Source of the DNA: a virus
IMG/VR virus record: IMGVR_UViG_3300050821_005690
Span: 38,450 to 102,449 of that record
Length of the DNA: 64,000 nucleotides
Strand: one strand, 5' to 3'
Below are positions 1-7,107 of the stretch, piece after piece. The first letter of the stretch is position 1. Each line of letters opens with the position of its first letter. The notes under the pieces are model-generated. The model worked only from the letters and a program-made list of their open reading frames with translations, did no database searches and was not told the origin of the DNA. Position numbers and translations under genes: made by a program.

Positions 1-14
1 ACCTGTCAAGGACT

Positions 15-197
15 ATGGCAGAGCTTGGCGACGGCGGCGCTCCCGATTTGCAAAAGCTGGTGCAAAAATACGGAAGCTATGCAGCTATCCCGGAATCTGA
101 GTGGAAGGCGTACGACGAAGCTCTTGTGGCGTGCAACAAGCGTCTTGCCGGGTATCATAAGGTGGCAAAGGCGAAGCCAAATGCGAGTTCGCTCTGA
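15..197 (+). CDS. hypothetical protein, 60 aa
   Basis: Unrecognised small soluble protein with an amphipathic middle (LQKLVQKYGSYAAIPESEW) and a basic C-terminus. Residue use is that of a genuine protein. AAGGA lies only 2 nt before the ATG, so the true start may lie outside the window to the left. It heads a short rightward run of small genes. Confidence 0.55.
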   Translation: MAELGDGGAPDLQKLVQKYGSYAAIPESEWKAYDEALVACNKRLAGYHKVAKAKPNASSL

Positions 198-280
198 TAA
201 TCTGTGCGAGGTTCCCAAGGACGTGGCCGAGTTGGCGCTGTTAAGCTTCCTCGCCGCCTCCAGATATTGGATGCTTTTTC

Positions 281-391
281 ATGTATATAGAAAATAGGAC
301 TATTGAGGCGTGGTGTCGTGCCGTGTTCTGGCTATTCGTTGTCGTGGGTGCCCTGGGTGGGTTCATCTGTTTAATTAGGATGGTGGTTTGA
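281..391 (+). CDS. small single-helix membrane protein, 36 aa
   Basis: A 36-residue frame consisting of a short polar N-terminus followed by one hydrophobic helix (VFWLFVVVGALGGFICLI). Its TGA overlaps the ATG of the next gene (TGATG), the spacing used throughout this genome. The ribosome site is weak, so this call rests on the helix and the overlap. Function unknown. Confidence 0.4.
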   Translation: MYIENRTIEAWCRAVFWLFVVVGALGGFICLIRMVV

Positions 392-606
392 TGACTCTTT
401 CGAAGATCGTCGAGAAGGCGGAGCACCAAACCGGGATGGACGCCCTGGTTGGCATCCCGATCTACGAATCGTCCACGAACCAGATCGCGCCAGCTTTGGC
501 TGAAATCATCCTCAATCACCTGTTCGAGCGCGGGTACAGGATCGTCCGGCATGTCTCCGTTCCCAGGAAACCGTTCGCGTTCCGAGAGGACGACAATGTC
601 GCTTGA
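391..606 (+). CDS. hypothetical protein, 71 aa
   Basis: Unrecognised. The protein is mostly helical by eye in the middle (IAPALAEIILNHLFERGYRIV) with a basic tail. An in-frame TTG just upstream is possible, but the ATG at 391 coincides with the stop of the preceding gene and is preferred. Its end overlaps the next gene. Confidence 0.6.
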   Translation: MTLSKIVEKAEHQTGMDALVGIPIYESSTNQIAPALAEIILNHLFERGYRIVRHVSVPRKPFAFREDDNVA

Positions 607-1054
607 CGTCTACCTTTACCTCGATGCGCCGCCGACCGCGCCCGCCGAAGGCAGCGGCATCTATGTTCGCCGCAATGCCGAGGTCGTGGAGATCACGCGC
701 GCGGAGTGGGATAGTAGGTTCCCGGGCCAAGAGCCCTTCGTGCTGGCTGCGGAGTATGGTGTGGATTGCACGGTCTACACTGCGAACATCACGCACAATC
801 TCGCGCCCATGGCGGTGGCTGCCAATTGCTACGAGGCCATATGGCGGCCGGAGGAAATTAGGGCGACGCGAGCGAAGGACATTATCCGCTACCTCAAGCA
901 GGGCCTGGAGCTTCTGCGCTCCGACCCGGAGCGATTCAAGGTCTACAATCCCAAGAACAAATGGGGCGACTATGACGGTCTGGTGAGATTCATTGCAGCC
1001 TACCTGGACGCCTGCGAAAGGTATCCGGAGGCCACGATCAGGGCGTCGGCCTAA
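596..1054 (+). CDS. conserved phage protein of unknown function, 152 aa
   Basis: Start at the ATG preceded by GAGAGGA. The N-terminus MSLDVYLYLD and the internal NITHNLAPMA, YEAIWRPEE and GDYDGLVRFIAAYLDACERYP segments match a small protein family I recognise from many tailed phages, without known function. A cytoplasmic, soluble protein is expected. Confidence 0.75.
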   Translation: MSLDVYLYLDAPPTAPAEGSGIYVRRNAEVVEITRAEWDSRFPGQEPFVLAAEYGVDCTVYTANITHNLAPMAVAANCYEAIWRPEEIRATRAKDIIRYLKQGLELLRSDPERFKVYNPKNKWGDYDGLVRFIAAYLDACERYPEATIRASA

Positions 1055-1055
1055 A

Positions 1056-1295
1056 ATGGGCATGAAGGTGGTCTGCCTTGACGAATTTGCGGTATTTCCT
1101 CGACCTTGTGCGCTTGAACTTTCTTGCGACAGCAAGGAGTCGTTATTCTGCGACGCCGAGTGGCGGTCTGTTCACCGGGATGGCTTTGTCGCGCAACACC
1201 GAGAGGCAATGGCCGCAGGTTGGCTGGAGCGAAATGGCGGAGCTAGAGGCCGCATTTGGGTATGCCCCGAGTGCTCGGGCAAGAAGGCAACGTGA
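1056..1295 (+). CDS. hypothetical protein with Cys cluster, 79 aa
   Basis: Starts 1 nt after the previous stop (TAAAATG). Four cysteines, ending with a CPEC pair near residue 73, suggest a small metal-binding module. No family recognised. Confidence 0.5.
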   Translation: MGMKVVCLDEFAVFPRPCALELSCDSKESLFCDAEWRSVHRDGFVAQHREAMAAGWLERNGGARGRIWVCPECSGKKAT

Positions 1296-1296
1296 C

Positions 1297-1440
1297 ATGG
1301 GCAAGCAGGCGATCGGCGAGCGTGAGCTTCAGCTGCGGAAGCAACGCGAGGCAACGGCGAGGCGGGCGGAGGAAAAACATGCCAAAGCGAAGAAGGAAGC
1401 TCGCGCCGCTCAAAAAGCCAAGGCGGTCAAAGCCCGCTGA
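1297..1440 (+). CDS. very basic Lys/Ala-rich protein, 47 aa
   Basis: Short, highly charged helical protein (alternating K/R/A/E, ending AAQKAKAVKAR). Its 3' third overlaps the next gene in another frame. It could bind nucleic acid non-specifically, but only composition supports this. Confidence 0.4.
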   Translation: MGKQAIGERELQLRKQREATARRAEEKHAKAKKEARAAQKAKAVKAR

Positions 1441-1678
1441 AGTTCTCGTCGGCGCCCCTGGCGGCCGGATGCTGTGCCTCGTCCCCTTTTGCCGACGAAC
1501 GCGCAAGGATGACGGTCGTTTCGATGAGTGGATTTGCGGTAAACATTGGACCTTGACGCCCCGTTCCTGGCGCCGCGGCCTATTTTTGTTCAGGCGGCGC
1601 GGGGTCCATCACGAGCTTGTTGCCCGCATGTGGGATCGACTAAAGCGCGTTGCTATCGAGCGGGCGGCCGGGCTGTGA
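1379..1678 (+). CDS. small Cys/His protein, 99 aa
   Basis: N-terminus is Arg/Lys-rich, then CLVPFCRRTRK and DEWICGKHW give a C-x4-C...C-x2-H arrangement compatible with a zinc site. The pattern (CRRT..DGRFDEWICGKHW) resembles small phage proteins of unknown role. Its 3' end overlaps the convergent leftward gene by about 70 nt. Confidence 0.6.
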   Translation: MPKRRRKLAPLKKPRRSKPAEVLVGAPGGRMLCLVPFCRRTRKDDGRFDEWICGKHWTLTPRSWRRGLFLFRRRGVHHELVARMWDRLKRVAIERAAGL

Positions 1679-1884
1679 TGGCGTTGCCTGAGTTCGTCGC
1701 CCAGACTTTCCTGGCCGCCCTCGCTTTCATTCCAGATGTCATGCAACAGTTCGTCGTCCTGGTCGAGCCATTGCGGGAACTTCTGCAAGCATCCTCCGCA
1801 AATCTGCCATCGGTCAACGCCCAGCCACGGGGTTCCCGGGTTGATCGGCTTCTTGCACTTGTCGCAAGCCACGGTGAAGGTCAT
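1609..1884 (-). CDS. zinc-ribbon protein, 91 aa
   Basis: N-terminal CDKC and CGGC pairs (residues 8-32) form a clear four-cysteine zinc ribbon, followed by an acidic helical part. The last ~25 residues, read across the convergent gene, look less protein-like. It is the last gene of a leftward run and its ATG overlaps the stop of the gene before it (ATGA). Confidence 0.65.
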   Translation of the reverse strand: MTFTVACDKCKKPINPGTPWLGVDRWQICGGCLQKFPQWLDQDDELLHDIWNESEGGQESLGDELRQRHHSPAARSIATRFSRSHMRATSS

Positions 1885-2384
1885 GGGGCGGTCGGGTTCC
1901 TATTGGGGTTAGTGATTGTGCCGCCCTGCGGCATCGGTCGCGTTGTCATTTTATCGATTTCCTTGAGCCCCTTCTTCAAAAACTCGCGCGCTCGATCGTA
2001 GTGAAGCGGCGGCTGGTAGCCGTACAGGGGTGAGCGCAGTCGGCTGGCAACGTGGTGGAAGATCCGTCGGCGCGCTTCCCTGGTCTTGCCGTGGTGGTCG
2101 ACCAGCACCTTGTATTCGATGACGTGGGCGGCGAGTTCTTCGATCAGGCGGAAGTTGTCGTCGGCTAGGTATTGGTCCCACCATCCGGCCGGGTTCGACC
2201 CTTGGCGTGCGCTGTGCACCTTCTCGTGCTCGAACAGCTCCAGCGGGATCTTCGTCCTGTGCGGGTTGAATATGAACAAACCATAAGCGAAAATCGGCTT
2301 GAACTTCTTCTTGTCGAATTGGTCGAGGCGAAAGCGGCGGTTGATCGCCTCGTAATTTGGCGGGAAATCCAGTCTGACGATCAT
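1881..2384 (-). CDS. zincin-like metallopeptidase-type phage protein, 167 aa
   Basis: An HEKVH motif (HExxH zincin signature, about residue 53) is followed by QGSNPAGWWDQYLADDNFRL and EELAAH, which could supply the third metal ligand. This layout is seen in small phage zincin-like proteins whose substrate is unknown. It overlaps neighbours on both sides by 4 nt, so it is part of one leftward operon. Whether it is catalytically active is not known. Confidence 0.7.
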   Translation of the reverse strand: MIVRLDFPPNYEAINRRFRLDQFDKKKFKPIFAYGLFIFNPHRTKIPLELFEHEKVHSARQGSNPAGWWDQYLADDNFRLIEELAAHVIEYKVLVDHHGKTREARRRIFHHVASRLRSPLYGYQPPLHYDRAREFLKKGLKEIDKMTTRPMPQGGTITNPNRNPTAP

Positions 2385-2848
2385 CGGACGGGCGTCTGCT
2401 TGTAGGGGAGGGGGCGGAGCCTCGTCCTCTCCTCGGCCTCCAACAGCTTGACCTCGGGCGGGACGGTCAGGTCATAGGTGTCGTCATCGACCCGAACGAT
2501 AGCGCATTTCACTCCGTCGAAGATATCATCGCCGAAGCGCGGGACATGTCCGAAGTGCAGTCTGATGAAGGCCTTGAAGTTCACCCCCGTGACGCCGCCC
2601 GGCACGCCCGGCTTTAGGCCGGTGATGCGGAGCTTGTTGCGGTCTGCCCCGGTCCCGACCGCAATCGCAAACTTCTTGCACTTGGAGATGCAGATGACGG
2701 TTGGCAGCGTCACCAGTAGTTTTGGCTTTGGCGGCGGTGTTCCGGCCTTCCTTGGCTTGGCCGTATTGCGGGCGTGCGTCAGGTAGGACAGCGATGCCAT
2801 CGGCGGCGTATTGGCCTTGGTGTGCGTTTCAAGGTCCTCGAACGGCAT
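2381..2848 (-). CDS. hypothetical protein, 155 aa
   Basis: Pro/Lys-rich first third, then a beta-rich stretch (GLKPGVPGGVTGVNFKAFIR; IVRVDDDTYDLTVPPEV). No family recognised. Overlaps its neighbours by 4 nt and 20 nt. Confidence 0.6.
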   Translation of the reverse strand: MPFEDLETHTKANTPPMASLSYLTHARNTAKPRKAGTPPPKPKLLVTLPTVICISKCKKFAIAVGTGADRNKLRITGLKPGVPGGVTGVNFKAFIRLHFGHVPRFGDDIFDGVKCAIVRVDDDTYDLTVPPEVKLLEAEERTRLRPLPYKQTPVR

Positions 2849-3077
2849 CCCCCGCCTCCTTGTCCTTTTTATCCACGAGGAGGTAGATCATCTGGCCCTC
2901 GACGCTGACGATATCGCACTGATGTTCGAATAAATTGAGGCAGCGGTTGACGAAGGGGAAGAGAGCCCGGTCGCAGGCCAGGACTCGGCTTCGGACTTGG
3001 CAGTCGTGCTCAAGCTCGGCGACGATCTGCTCGATCGGGATCATGTCCGACGCTTCTCGGATTGCTTCAACGCTCAT
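2829..3077 (-). CDS. hypothetical protein, 82 aa
   Basis: Start at the ATG giving MSVEAIREASDMIPIEQ. An upstream extension is Arg/Pro-rich and out of character, so it was not used. Helical protein with a hydrophobic core (VNRCLNLFEHQCDIVSVEG). Function unknown. Confidence 0.6.
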   Translation of the reverse strand: MSVEAIREASDMIPIEQIVAELEHDCQVRSRVLACDRALFPFVNRCLNLFEHQCDIVSVEGQMIYLLVDKKDKEAGDAVRGP

Positions 3078-3081
3078 GGGG

Positions 3082-3738
3082 TCATTCTTCCTCTGAGGCC
3101 GCAGTATTGGAGACGGCCTTGCGAAGCTGATCGCGCAGTTCGGCCTTGCTGGGGGAAGATTGGGGCTTTTCCCAGCCTCCGGCGGCGCCGGCCCTGGTCT
3201 TATCGAAAATTGGCTTATCGTCCTCGTCCTCGTCCTCGACCACCTTGGCGATGGTTCCGGGCGGCGGCCGGTAGCCTTCGCCCTCAAGCGCCCCCGCCAG
3301 CGCCCGGGCGCGCACGTCCTTGGGCCTAGCTCGCCCGCCCTGTGGCCGCTGGGGCGTTTTTTCCCGTGGGGGGGCCTGTCCTACCGGGGCAGGCAATGGC
3401 GCATCCAGGGCCTTCTGAGGGGGCAGGGGCGGAACCGGCATCCTCGCCTTAGCCTCCGCCGGCTTCGCCCTGCTGGGGTAGGGCTCCGTCGACCAGTCGA
3501 TCTTCTTCCGCCCAGTGGCGAATTCGGGCCGCTCGACGGGCTCGGGCGGTGTGACTGGAATCTCGACGGCCGTCGCCCCGACGACAACGATCTCCGCCTC
3601 AGCGAAAGCGTCCCGCTGCAGCACGCCCTGCGGGTCAAACCACGCGGCGGTGTAGAAGCCATCCGTGCGCCCCATCTCGATGATGGTCATGGCGGGGCCG
3701 CCACTCTTGAGGATGACAATCGTTCCGATCGGGATCAT
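3082..3738 (-). CDS. DUF2158-like protein with Pro-rich tail, 218 aa
   Basis: Residues 1-50 (VILKSGGPAMTIIEM...AAWFD..G) match the small SH3-like DUF2158 (YodC-type) fold. Residues 55-180 are Pro/Arg-rich and probably disordered, with an EDEDEDD acidic patch, and the C-terminus is helical. DUF2158 proteins are usually under 80 aa, so the long tail is unusual. Function unknown. Confidence 0.6.
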   Translation of the reverse strand: MIPIGTIVILKSGGPAMTIIEMGRTDGFYTAAWFDPQGVLQRDAFAEAEIVVVGATAVEIPVTPPEPVERPEFATGRKKIDWSTEPYPSRAKPAEAKARMPVPPLPPQKALDAPLPAPVGQAPPREKTPQRPQGGRARPKDVRARALAGALEGEGYRPPPGTIAKVVEDEDEDDKPIFDKTRAGAAGGWEKPQSSPSKAELRDQLRKAVSNTAASEEE

Positions 3739-3776
3739 CGCTTGTTCCAGGGCTTGAATTTAAGCAGTTCAGATCT

Positions 3777-3953
3777 TCAAACTCCGCAGTTCGGGCACGA
3801 GTGCACCCAGTCTTCGTCCCCCATCTTCCGGGTTCTCCAGCCGTCACGCTTTGCCGCCGCCCAGACCTCGGAGAACTCGCCGCTTTCTCCATCGAATACC
3901 TCGCCGCAGGAGTCGCATTCGAACAGGAGCTTGCCGTGCTGCCGGTCAATCAT
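3777..3953 (-). CDS. zinc-ribbon protein, 58 aa
   Basis: Starts MIDRQHGKLLFECDSC and ends HSCPNCGV: two CxxC pairs about 40 residues apart form a zinc ribbon. Its ATG overlaps the stop of the HNH gene (ATGA), so the two are translated together. Confidence 0.65.
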   Translation of the reverse strand: MIDRQHGKLLFECDSCGEVFDGESGEFSEVWAAAKRDGWRTRKMGDEDWVHSCPNCGV

Positions 3954-4351
3954 GAGGTCCTCTGTGGCACTATTTTCAAAATGGTGTCAAGGCTCCCGGT
4001 CCCGATCTGTATCCCGTGGGCAATTGCGCGATTCTTCAGCCGTCCCGTCAGGAATGCGATATACTTGGGGTGAAGCTCCCCGGCCGCAAGAAAATGCCTG
4101 TACTCGTCGCTCGTCATGTCGCCCTTGATGTGATTGCACGCCAAACATGAGAGCACGGCGTTGGGCCCGAATCGCGCTCCTCCCCTGGTCTTCGGGGTCG
4201 CATGGTCGAGCGTCGGCTTTCGCCATTCCGCAAGATGGTCAAAGCGGTCAAAGAGCCGGCCGTCGTGGTCGATACAGGGCCGCCGGCAATAAGCGCAAAT
4301 CCCATCGAACGCCAGCTTGAGCTTCCGTATCTGTGATCGCGATTTGCCCAT
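3950..4351 (-). CDS. HNH endonuclease, 133 aa
   Basis: CAYC near residue 19, the core PTLDHATPKTRGG (residues ~46-58), then SCLACNHIKGDM give the HNH/ββα-metal nuclease pattern with a flanking zinc-binding cysteine quartet. Proteins of this kind are either homing endonucleases or packaging-associated nickases. Here the gene is 15 kb from the terminase and heads a leftward operon, so a packaging role is not indicated. Confidence 0.85.
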   Translation of the reverse strand: MGKSRSQIRKLKLAFDGICAYCRRPCIDHDGRLFDRFDHLAEWRKPTLDHATPKTRGGARFGPNAVLSCLACNHIKGDMTSDEYRHFLAAGELHPKYIAFLTGRLKNRAIAHGIQIGTGSLDTILKIVPQRTS

Positions 4352-4424
4352 GTTTTGCCTTTAATAGAGGTGTATCTAATCCCGGTCCTAAGCCTAACCG
4401 TATGGAACACCAAGGTTACCTAGC
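4352..4424. promoter_or_regulatory. divergent intergenic region
   Basis: 73 nt between the leftward HNH operon and the rightward 4425 gene. It is more AT-rich than its surroundings and must hold start signals for both directions. TAGATAC-like and TATTAA-like hexamers are visible on the minus strand, but I cannot assign a convincing -35. Confidence 0.35.
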
Positions 4425-4904
4425 ATGAAGCGACCACGAGGGAAGCGACTACGGGGAAAAGGCCGCAAGACGCTGGCACGCGAGCGGGCGGCCCGGATCA
4501 AGAAGGTGCTAGGCGAGTACGCCAAGAACGCCCCGCCGATCGATTTCAAGGCCTCGCTCGACAGCCTCGATCTCATGGAAGGGGTAATGCGGCATTTTTA
4601 TTTCCGCGCCCTGGTCGAGCGCAGCGTTGGGGACGAGGCAAATTGGGACAAGGTCGACGCGCTCATGCTCAAGACCTTGACGGCGGCCGAGAAGGTTGCG
4701 CGTTACAAGCACGCGCAGTTGTCGGCGGTCCGCCTTGCCGGGGACATCAGTGGCAACATGGACAACGTCAGCCTGGACGAACTCTTGGTGACCATCCGGC
4801 AGGAGTGGGCCAAGCTCGGCCCGCTGATCAATCTCGAAACCGAGGACGAGGAAATCGAGGCTTTGGGGATTGAGAACCAACCTCCGCCAGGACGGGAGCA
4901 TTGA
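4425..4904 (+). CDS. hypothetical protein, 159 aa (possibly small-terminase-like)
   Basis: Very basic N-terminus (RGKRLRGKGRK) followed by a helical body. The segment LTAAEKVARYKHAQLSAVR followed by SLDELLVTIRQEW resembles phage proteins sometimes annotated as terminase small subunits or their relatives. It is far from the large terminase, which weakens that reading. First gene of a rightward run. Confidence 0.6.
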   Translation: MKRPRGKRLRGKGRKTLARERAARIKKVLGEYAKNAPPIDFKASLDSLDLMEGVMRHFYFRALVERSVGDEANWDKVDALMLKTLTAAEKVARYKHAQLSAVRLAGDISGNMDNVSLDELLVTIRQEWAKLGPLINLETEDEEIEALGIENQPPPGREH

Positions 4905-4907
4905 GCA

Positions 4908-5213
4908 TTGAAACTGTTTTATATCCCGATGGTGGACGACAATGGCGAGCAGATGCACGAGTTCGTGTGGGCCGAAGGCCCCGTGAGTGCCGCCATCATC
5001 TTTTGGAAACCTTACATCGAGCAGGGATTGAGGCCTCTCGACGTCTGGGTCTACTGCCTGTCAGACTGCTGGCCTGCCAATTCGCCGCGCAGGATCGACG
5101 CTGGGGACATGCCGGCCTCAAAAGTCAGAGGCGATATCGACGGTCATTTCACTACCATCATCGACTTGAACGTGGTGCCGGAAGCCCCGCCGAAAGCTGG
5201 CGGTCGTGGTTGA
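4908..5213 (+). CDS. hypothetical protein, 101 aa
   Basis: TTG start chosen because it gives a sensible N-terminus (MKLFYIPMVDDNGEQM) 4 nt after the preceding stop and GGGAG lies upstream. Soluble mixed alpha/beta composition. Not recognised. Confidence 0.55.
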   Translation: MKLFYIPMVDDNGEQMHEFVWAEGPVSAAIIFWKPYIEQGLRPLDVWVYCLSDCWPANSPRRIDAGDMPASKVRGDIDGHFTTIIDLNVVPEAPPKAGGRG

Positions 5214-5229
5214 CATGGGGATTTGAAAG

Positions 5230-5430
5230 ATGCCGAGCATCCATGTGATCTACGTTCCCGCCGGAGAGCTTGTGGTGCCAAGTGAAACGCTAAAGCACAT
5301 GAAGGCCTCCTACGCCGTTCTGCGCCTGGAGGACGAGATGTCGGACGAGCACATCGCCGAGGTGGTTCAAGCTCTGGCAAAAATGGTGATTGAGCCGAAC
5401 ACGGCACAGAGAGGTGACGGGGATGCTTGA
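5230..5430 (+). CDS. hypothetical protein, 66 aa
   Basis: Compact frame (SIHVIYVPAGELVVPSETL; an acidic helix EDEMSDEHIAEVVQALAKM). Its end overlaps the start of the next gene by 8 nt. Function unknown. Confidence 0.6.
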   Translation: MPSIHVIYVPAGELVVPSETLKHMKASYAVLRLEDEMSDEHIAEVVQALAKMVIEPNTAQRGDGDA

Positions 5431-5725
5431 GCGTCGTGGGTTCCTGTTAGGCTTGGCAACGAGCGCGCTGGCGGCGCCAGCTATTGTGCGGGCCGCCAGC
5501 ATCATGCCGGTCAAGGCGCTCGTGGGCGATACGTGGACGCTGACAGGCTTCGATATGTACGGCGAGCCGATAACTGAAACAATTCGTTGGGTAGTGGATC
5601 ATTGGATGGTGGAGATGCCGGTTAAGACAATGCGCGAACTTGAGTTGCCGGGACTGACGGGCGTGCGATGGTCGTATTCTGGTTATGAGCCCCACTGGTC
5701 CAGACAAGCATTCTGTTCAGTTTAA
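5423..5725 (+). CDS. small exported protein with twin-arginine-type leader, 100 aa
   Basis: Start at the ATG preceded by GAGGTGACGGGG. The N-terminus LERRGFLLGLATSALAAPA has the RRxFL motif, hydrophobic core and Ala-x-Ala-like cleavage region of a Tat signal. The ~75-residue mature part is beta-rich with no known domain. Three other genes in the window carry similar leaders. Confidence 0.65.
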   Translation: MLERRGFLLGLATSALAAPAIVRAASIMPVKALVGDTWTLTGFDMYGEPITETIRWVVDHWMVEMPVKTMRELELPGLTGVRWSYSGYEPHWSRQAFCSV

Positions 5726-5745
5726 CGGATTTGCAAATCCGTTAA
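5722..5745. repeat. perfect 24-bp palindrome
   Basis: The half-site TTAACGGATTTG is followed directly by its exact reverse complement. It begins inside the TAA stop of the preceding gene and lies in the only convergent junction of this part. It could be a protein-binding operator, or a strong hairpin stopping transcription from both sides. No T-run follows. Confidence 0.7.
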
Positions 5746-5746
5746 T

Positions 5747-5790
5747 TCATCAGGCCTCCAAGAGGAGCAGGCGGACGCTCTCAAGAAAGA
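5747..5790 (-). pseudogene. remnant copy of the 3' end of the 5959-6189 gene
   Basis: About 30 of 32 bases from 5747 match those from 5956. Read leftward this encodes ESVRLLLLEA and a stop, matching ARVRLLILEA at the end of the 5959-6189 gene. No start or body of a gene remains, so this is a duplicated gene end left by recombination. Confidence 0.55.
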
Positions 5791-5818
5791 TGCCAGAAGG
5801 CCCGAAGCTCGGCGTTGG

Positions 5819-5959
5819 TCATAGTCCGAGCCAGTGGAACAGCGTGGCGACAAACCAGAATAAATCCATCGCGAACCACAGAAGCGCAAAGAGTGCGGCT
5901 GCCCGTACCTCGCGCGGTGTGATGGGCGCTCCCGAGAACACTCGGTAGAAAGCGTTCAT
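5819..5959 (-). CDS. small membrane protein, 46 aa
   Basis: Starts MNAFYRVFSGAP, then one long hydrophobic helix (AALFALLWFAMDLFWFVATL). Its ATG overlaps the stop of the upstream gene (TGATG read leftward). Unknown function. Last intact gene of the leftward run. Confidence 0.6.
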   Translation of the reverse strand: MNAFYRVFSGAPITPREVRAAALFALLWFAMDLFWFVATLFHWLGL

Positions 5960-6189
5960 CAGGCCTCCAAGATGAGCAAGCGGACGCGCGCGATCGTGTC
6001 GACGCTTGAACGCCCTACGAGTTCCTTGTGGACAATCTGGGCGAGACGCTCGCGCTCGGCGCGGGTGTCGGGCACGAAGACCATGCCTTCCTCGTAGTAG
6101 CGATAGAGCCAGCCGCCGGGGACGGCGAGGCGGTATGTGTTGTTGAGGCCGTCGACGCACTCCCATTTCGGCGGATTATTTTGCGGCAT
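5959..6189 (-). CDS. hypothetical protein, 76 aa
   Basis: Small mixed protein (WECVDGLNNTYRLAVPGGWL; RAERERLAQIVHKELVGR). A degraded copy of its 3' end lies at 5747-5790. Overlaps neighbours on both sides, indicating one transcript. Not recognised. Confidence 0.65.
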   Translation of the reverse strand: MPQNNPPKWECVDGLNNTYRLAVPGGWLYRYYEEGMVFVPDTRAERERLAQIVHKELVGRSSVDTIARVRLLILEA

Positions 6190-6355
6190 TGTAAGCCTCC
6201 TTGAAACGCCTCTGCCATGCGGCGTACTCGATGCGCACGCGCATCCAGTCCTCGTACTCGGCTGCGGTTAGCTCGATGGTCTCGTCATATTGCCCTTCGT
6301 CGCGGGCGACGTTGAAGTCTGGCCAGCGCTCGTCGAGTTCAAAGAAGTATTTCAT
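6176..6355 (-). CDS. hypothetical protein, 59 aa
   Basis: ATG chosen because AGGAG lies ~8 nt upstream. Acidic N-terminal half (MKYFFELDERWPDFNV) and a helical C-terminus rich in Trp/Arg (YEDWMRVRIEYAAWQRRF). Unknown. Confidence 0.65.
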   Translation of the reverse strand: MKYFFELDERWPDFNVARDEGQYDETIELTAAEYEDWMRVRIEYAAWQRRFKEAYNAAK

Positions 6356-6383
6356 CGTTTTCGCTCCTTTGGATAACACACAC

Positions 6384-6872
6384 TCACATGAGACCCGCAC
6401 CCAGTCTTTGTGCTCGGCTGAGCATCAAGCTGTCGGCGTCGTGGCGGGGGATCGAATCTAGATACTTGTCGGCTCGCTCATGGGCCGCCTTGGCCTCGGC
6501 GCGCAGTATGACCCAGCGTTGAAGCTCGGCAATGTTTTCGACTGGTACGAGGGCATCGAGACGGACCTTGCTGCGGCCTTCCTTGCTCTTGATCCAGCAA
6601 TGAACGATCGAAGGTGGGTGGCCGTGTCCATACGTCTCGGGCTCGCACAGGACGGTGACCGTAACCTCTTCGACCTGAGGTGTTCCGCAATAGTTGAGCA
6701 ATAGGGCACGCACGTCGATGCGTCGCTCTCCCTTGCTGAGTTCATCGATCTTGCGCTTAACGGCCGAGAGGCTTTGCTGGCCCTCGATGCTCAGATCGGG
6801 GCAGGCCCAGGTCTCGTCGTCATCTCGGAACTTAATGATTCGCCCGCGATAGTTGATTTCTAGTAGGTTCAT
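6384..6872 (-). CDS. hypothetical protein, 162 aa
   Basis: Start at MNLLEINYRGRIIKF, with AGGAGA upstream and ATGA overlap with the gene before. The first half contains a beta hairpin and a DLSIEGQQSLSAVKRKIDEL segment, and the second half a long charged helix (ILRAEAKAAHERADKYLDS). Not recognised. Confidence 0.65.
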   Translation of the reverse strand: MNLLEINYRGRIIKFRDDDETWACPDLSIEGQQSLSAVKRKIDELSKGERRIDVRALLLNYCGTPQVEEVTVTVLCEPETYGHGHPPSIVHCWIKSKEGRSKVRLDALVPVENIAELQRWVILRAEAKAAHERADKYLDSIPRHDADSLMLSRAQRLGAGLM

Positions 6873-7105
6873 GCGTTCTCTCCTATTCGATCTGGGGTGG
6901 CAGCCGGGCTGTCGTCGTTCAAAACCTGAATGGCGCTCCTGATTCCGCGGTTGGCCGCTTCGATCTCGGCGACCTTCCGCTCGATGGCGATTGAAAAGCC
7001 ACGTAACATCCCCAACTGCCGCTCGATGCGGCGCAGCCGGTATTGATGCGATGCGATTATTGTGACCCAGGCGAGAACGCAGGCGATCATTAGTGTTTCG
7101 ATCAT
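6869..7105 (-). CDS. membrane-anchored coiled-coil protein, 78 aa
   Basis: N-terminal transmembrane helix (LMIACVLAWVTIIAS), then a heptad-like charged helix (RRIERQLGMLRGFSIAIERK). Such anchored coiled coils occur among phage spanin or holin-associated proteins, but nothing here proves a lysis role. GGAAGGAG precedes the ATG. Confidence 0.65.
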   Translation of the reverse strand: MIETLMIACVLAWVTIIASHQYRLRRIERQLGMLRGFSIAIERKVAEIEAANRGIRSAIQVLNDDSPAATPDRIGENA

Positions 7106-7107
7106 GG

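Noticed and set aside
181-297. 38-codon frame overlapping the end of the first gene
   Set aside because: No ribosome site, and it overlaps the better membrane-protein frame at 281.
2185-2205. tRNA-like GGGTTCGACCC segment
   Set aside because: No acceptor or anticodon stem can be formed around it and it lies inside the zincin gene. No other tRNA was seen.
3160-4128. 322-residue rightward frame across the leftward 3-4 kb block
   Set aside because: It opposes HNH, zinc-ribbon and DUF2158-like genes that have clear motifs; its product is Arg/Pro/Gly-rich.
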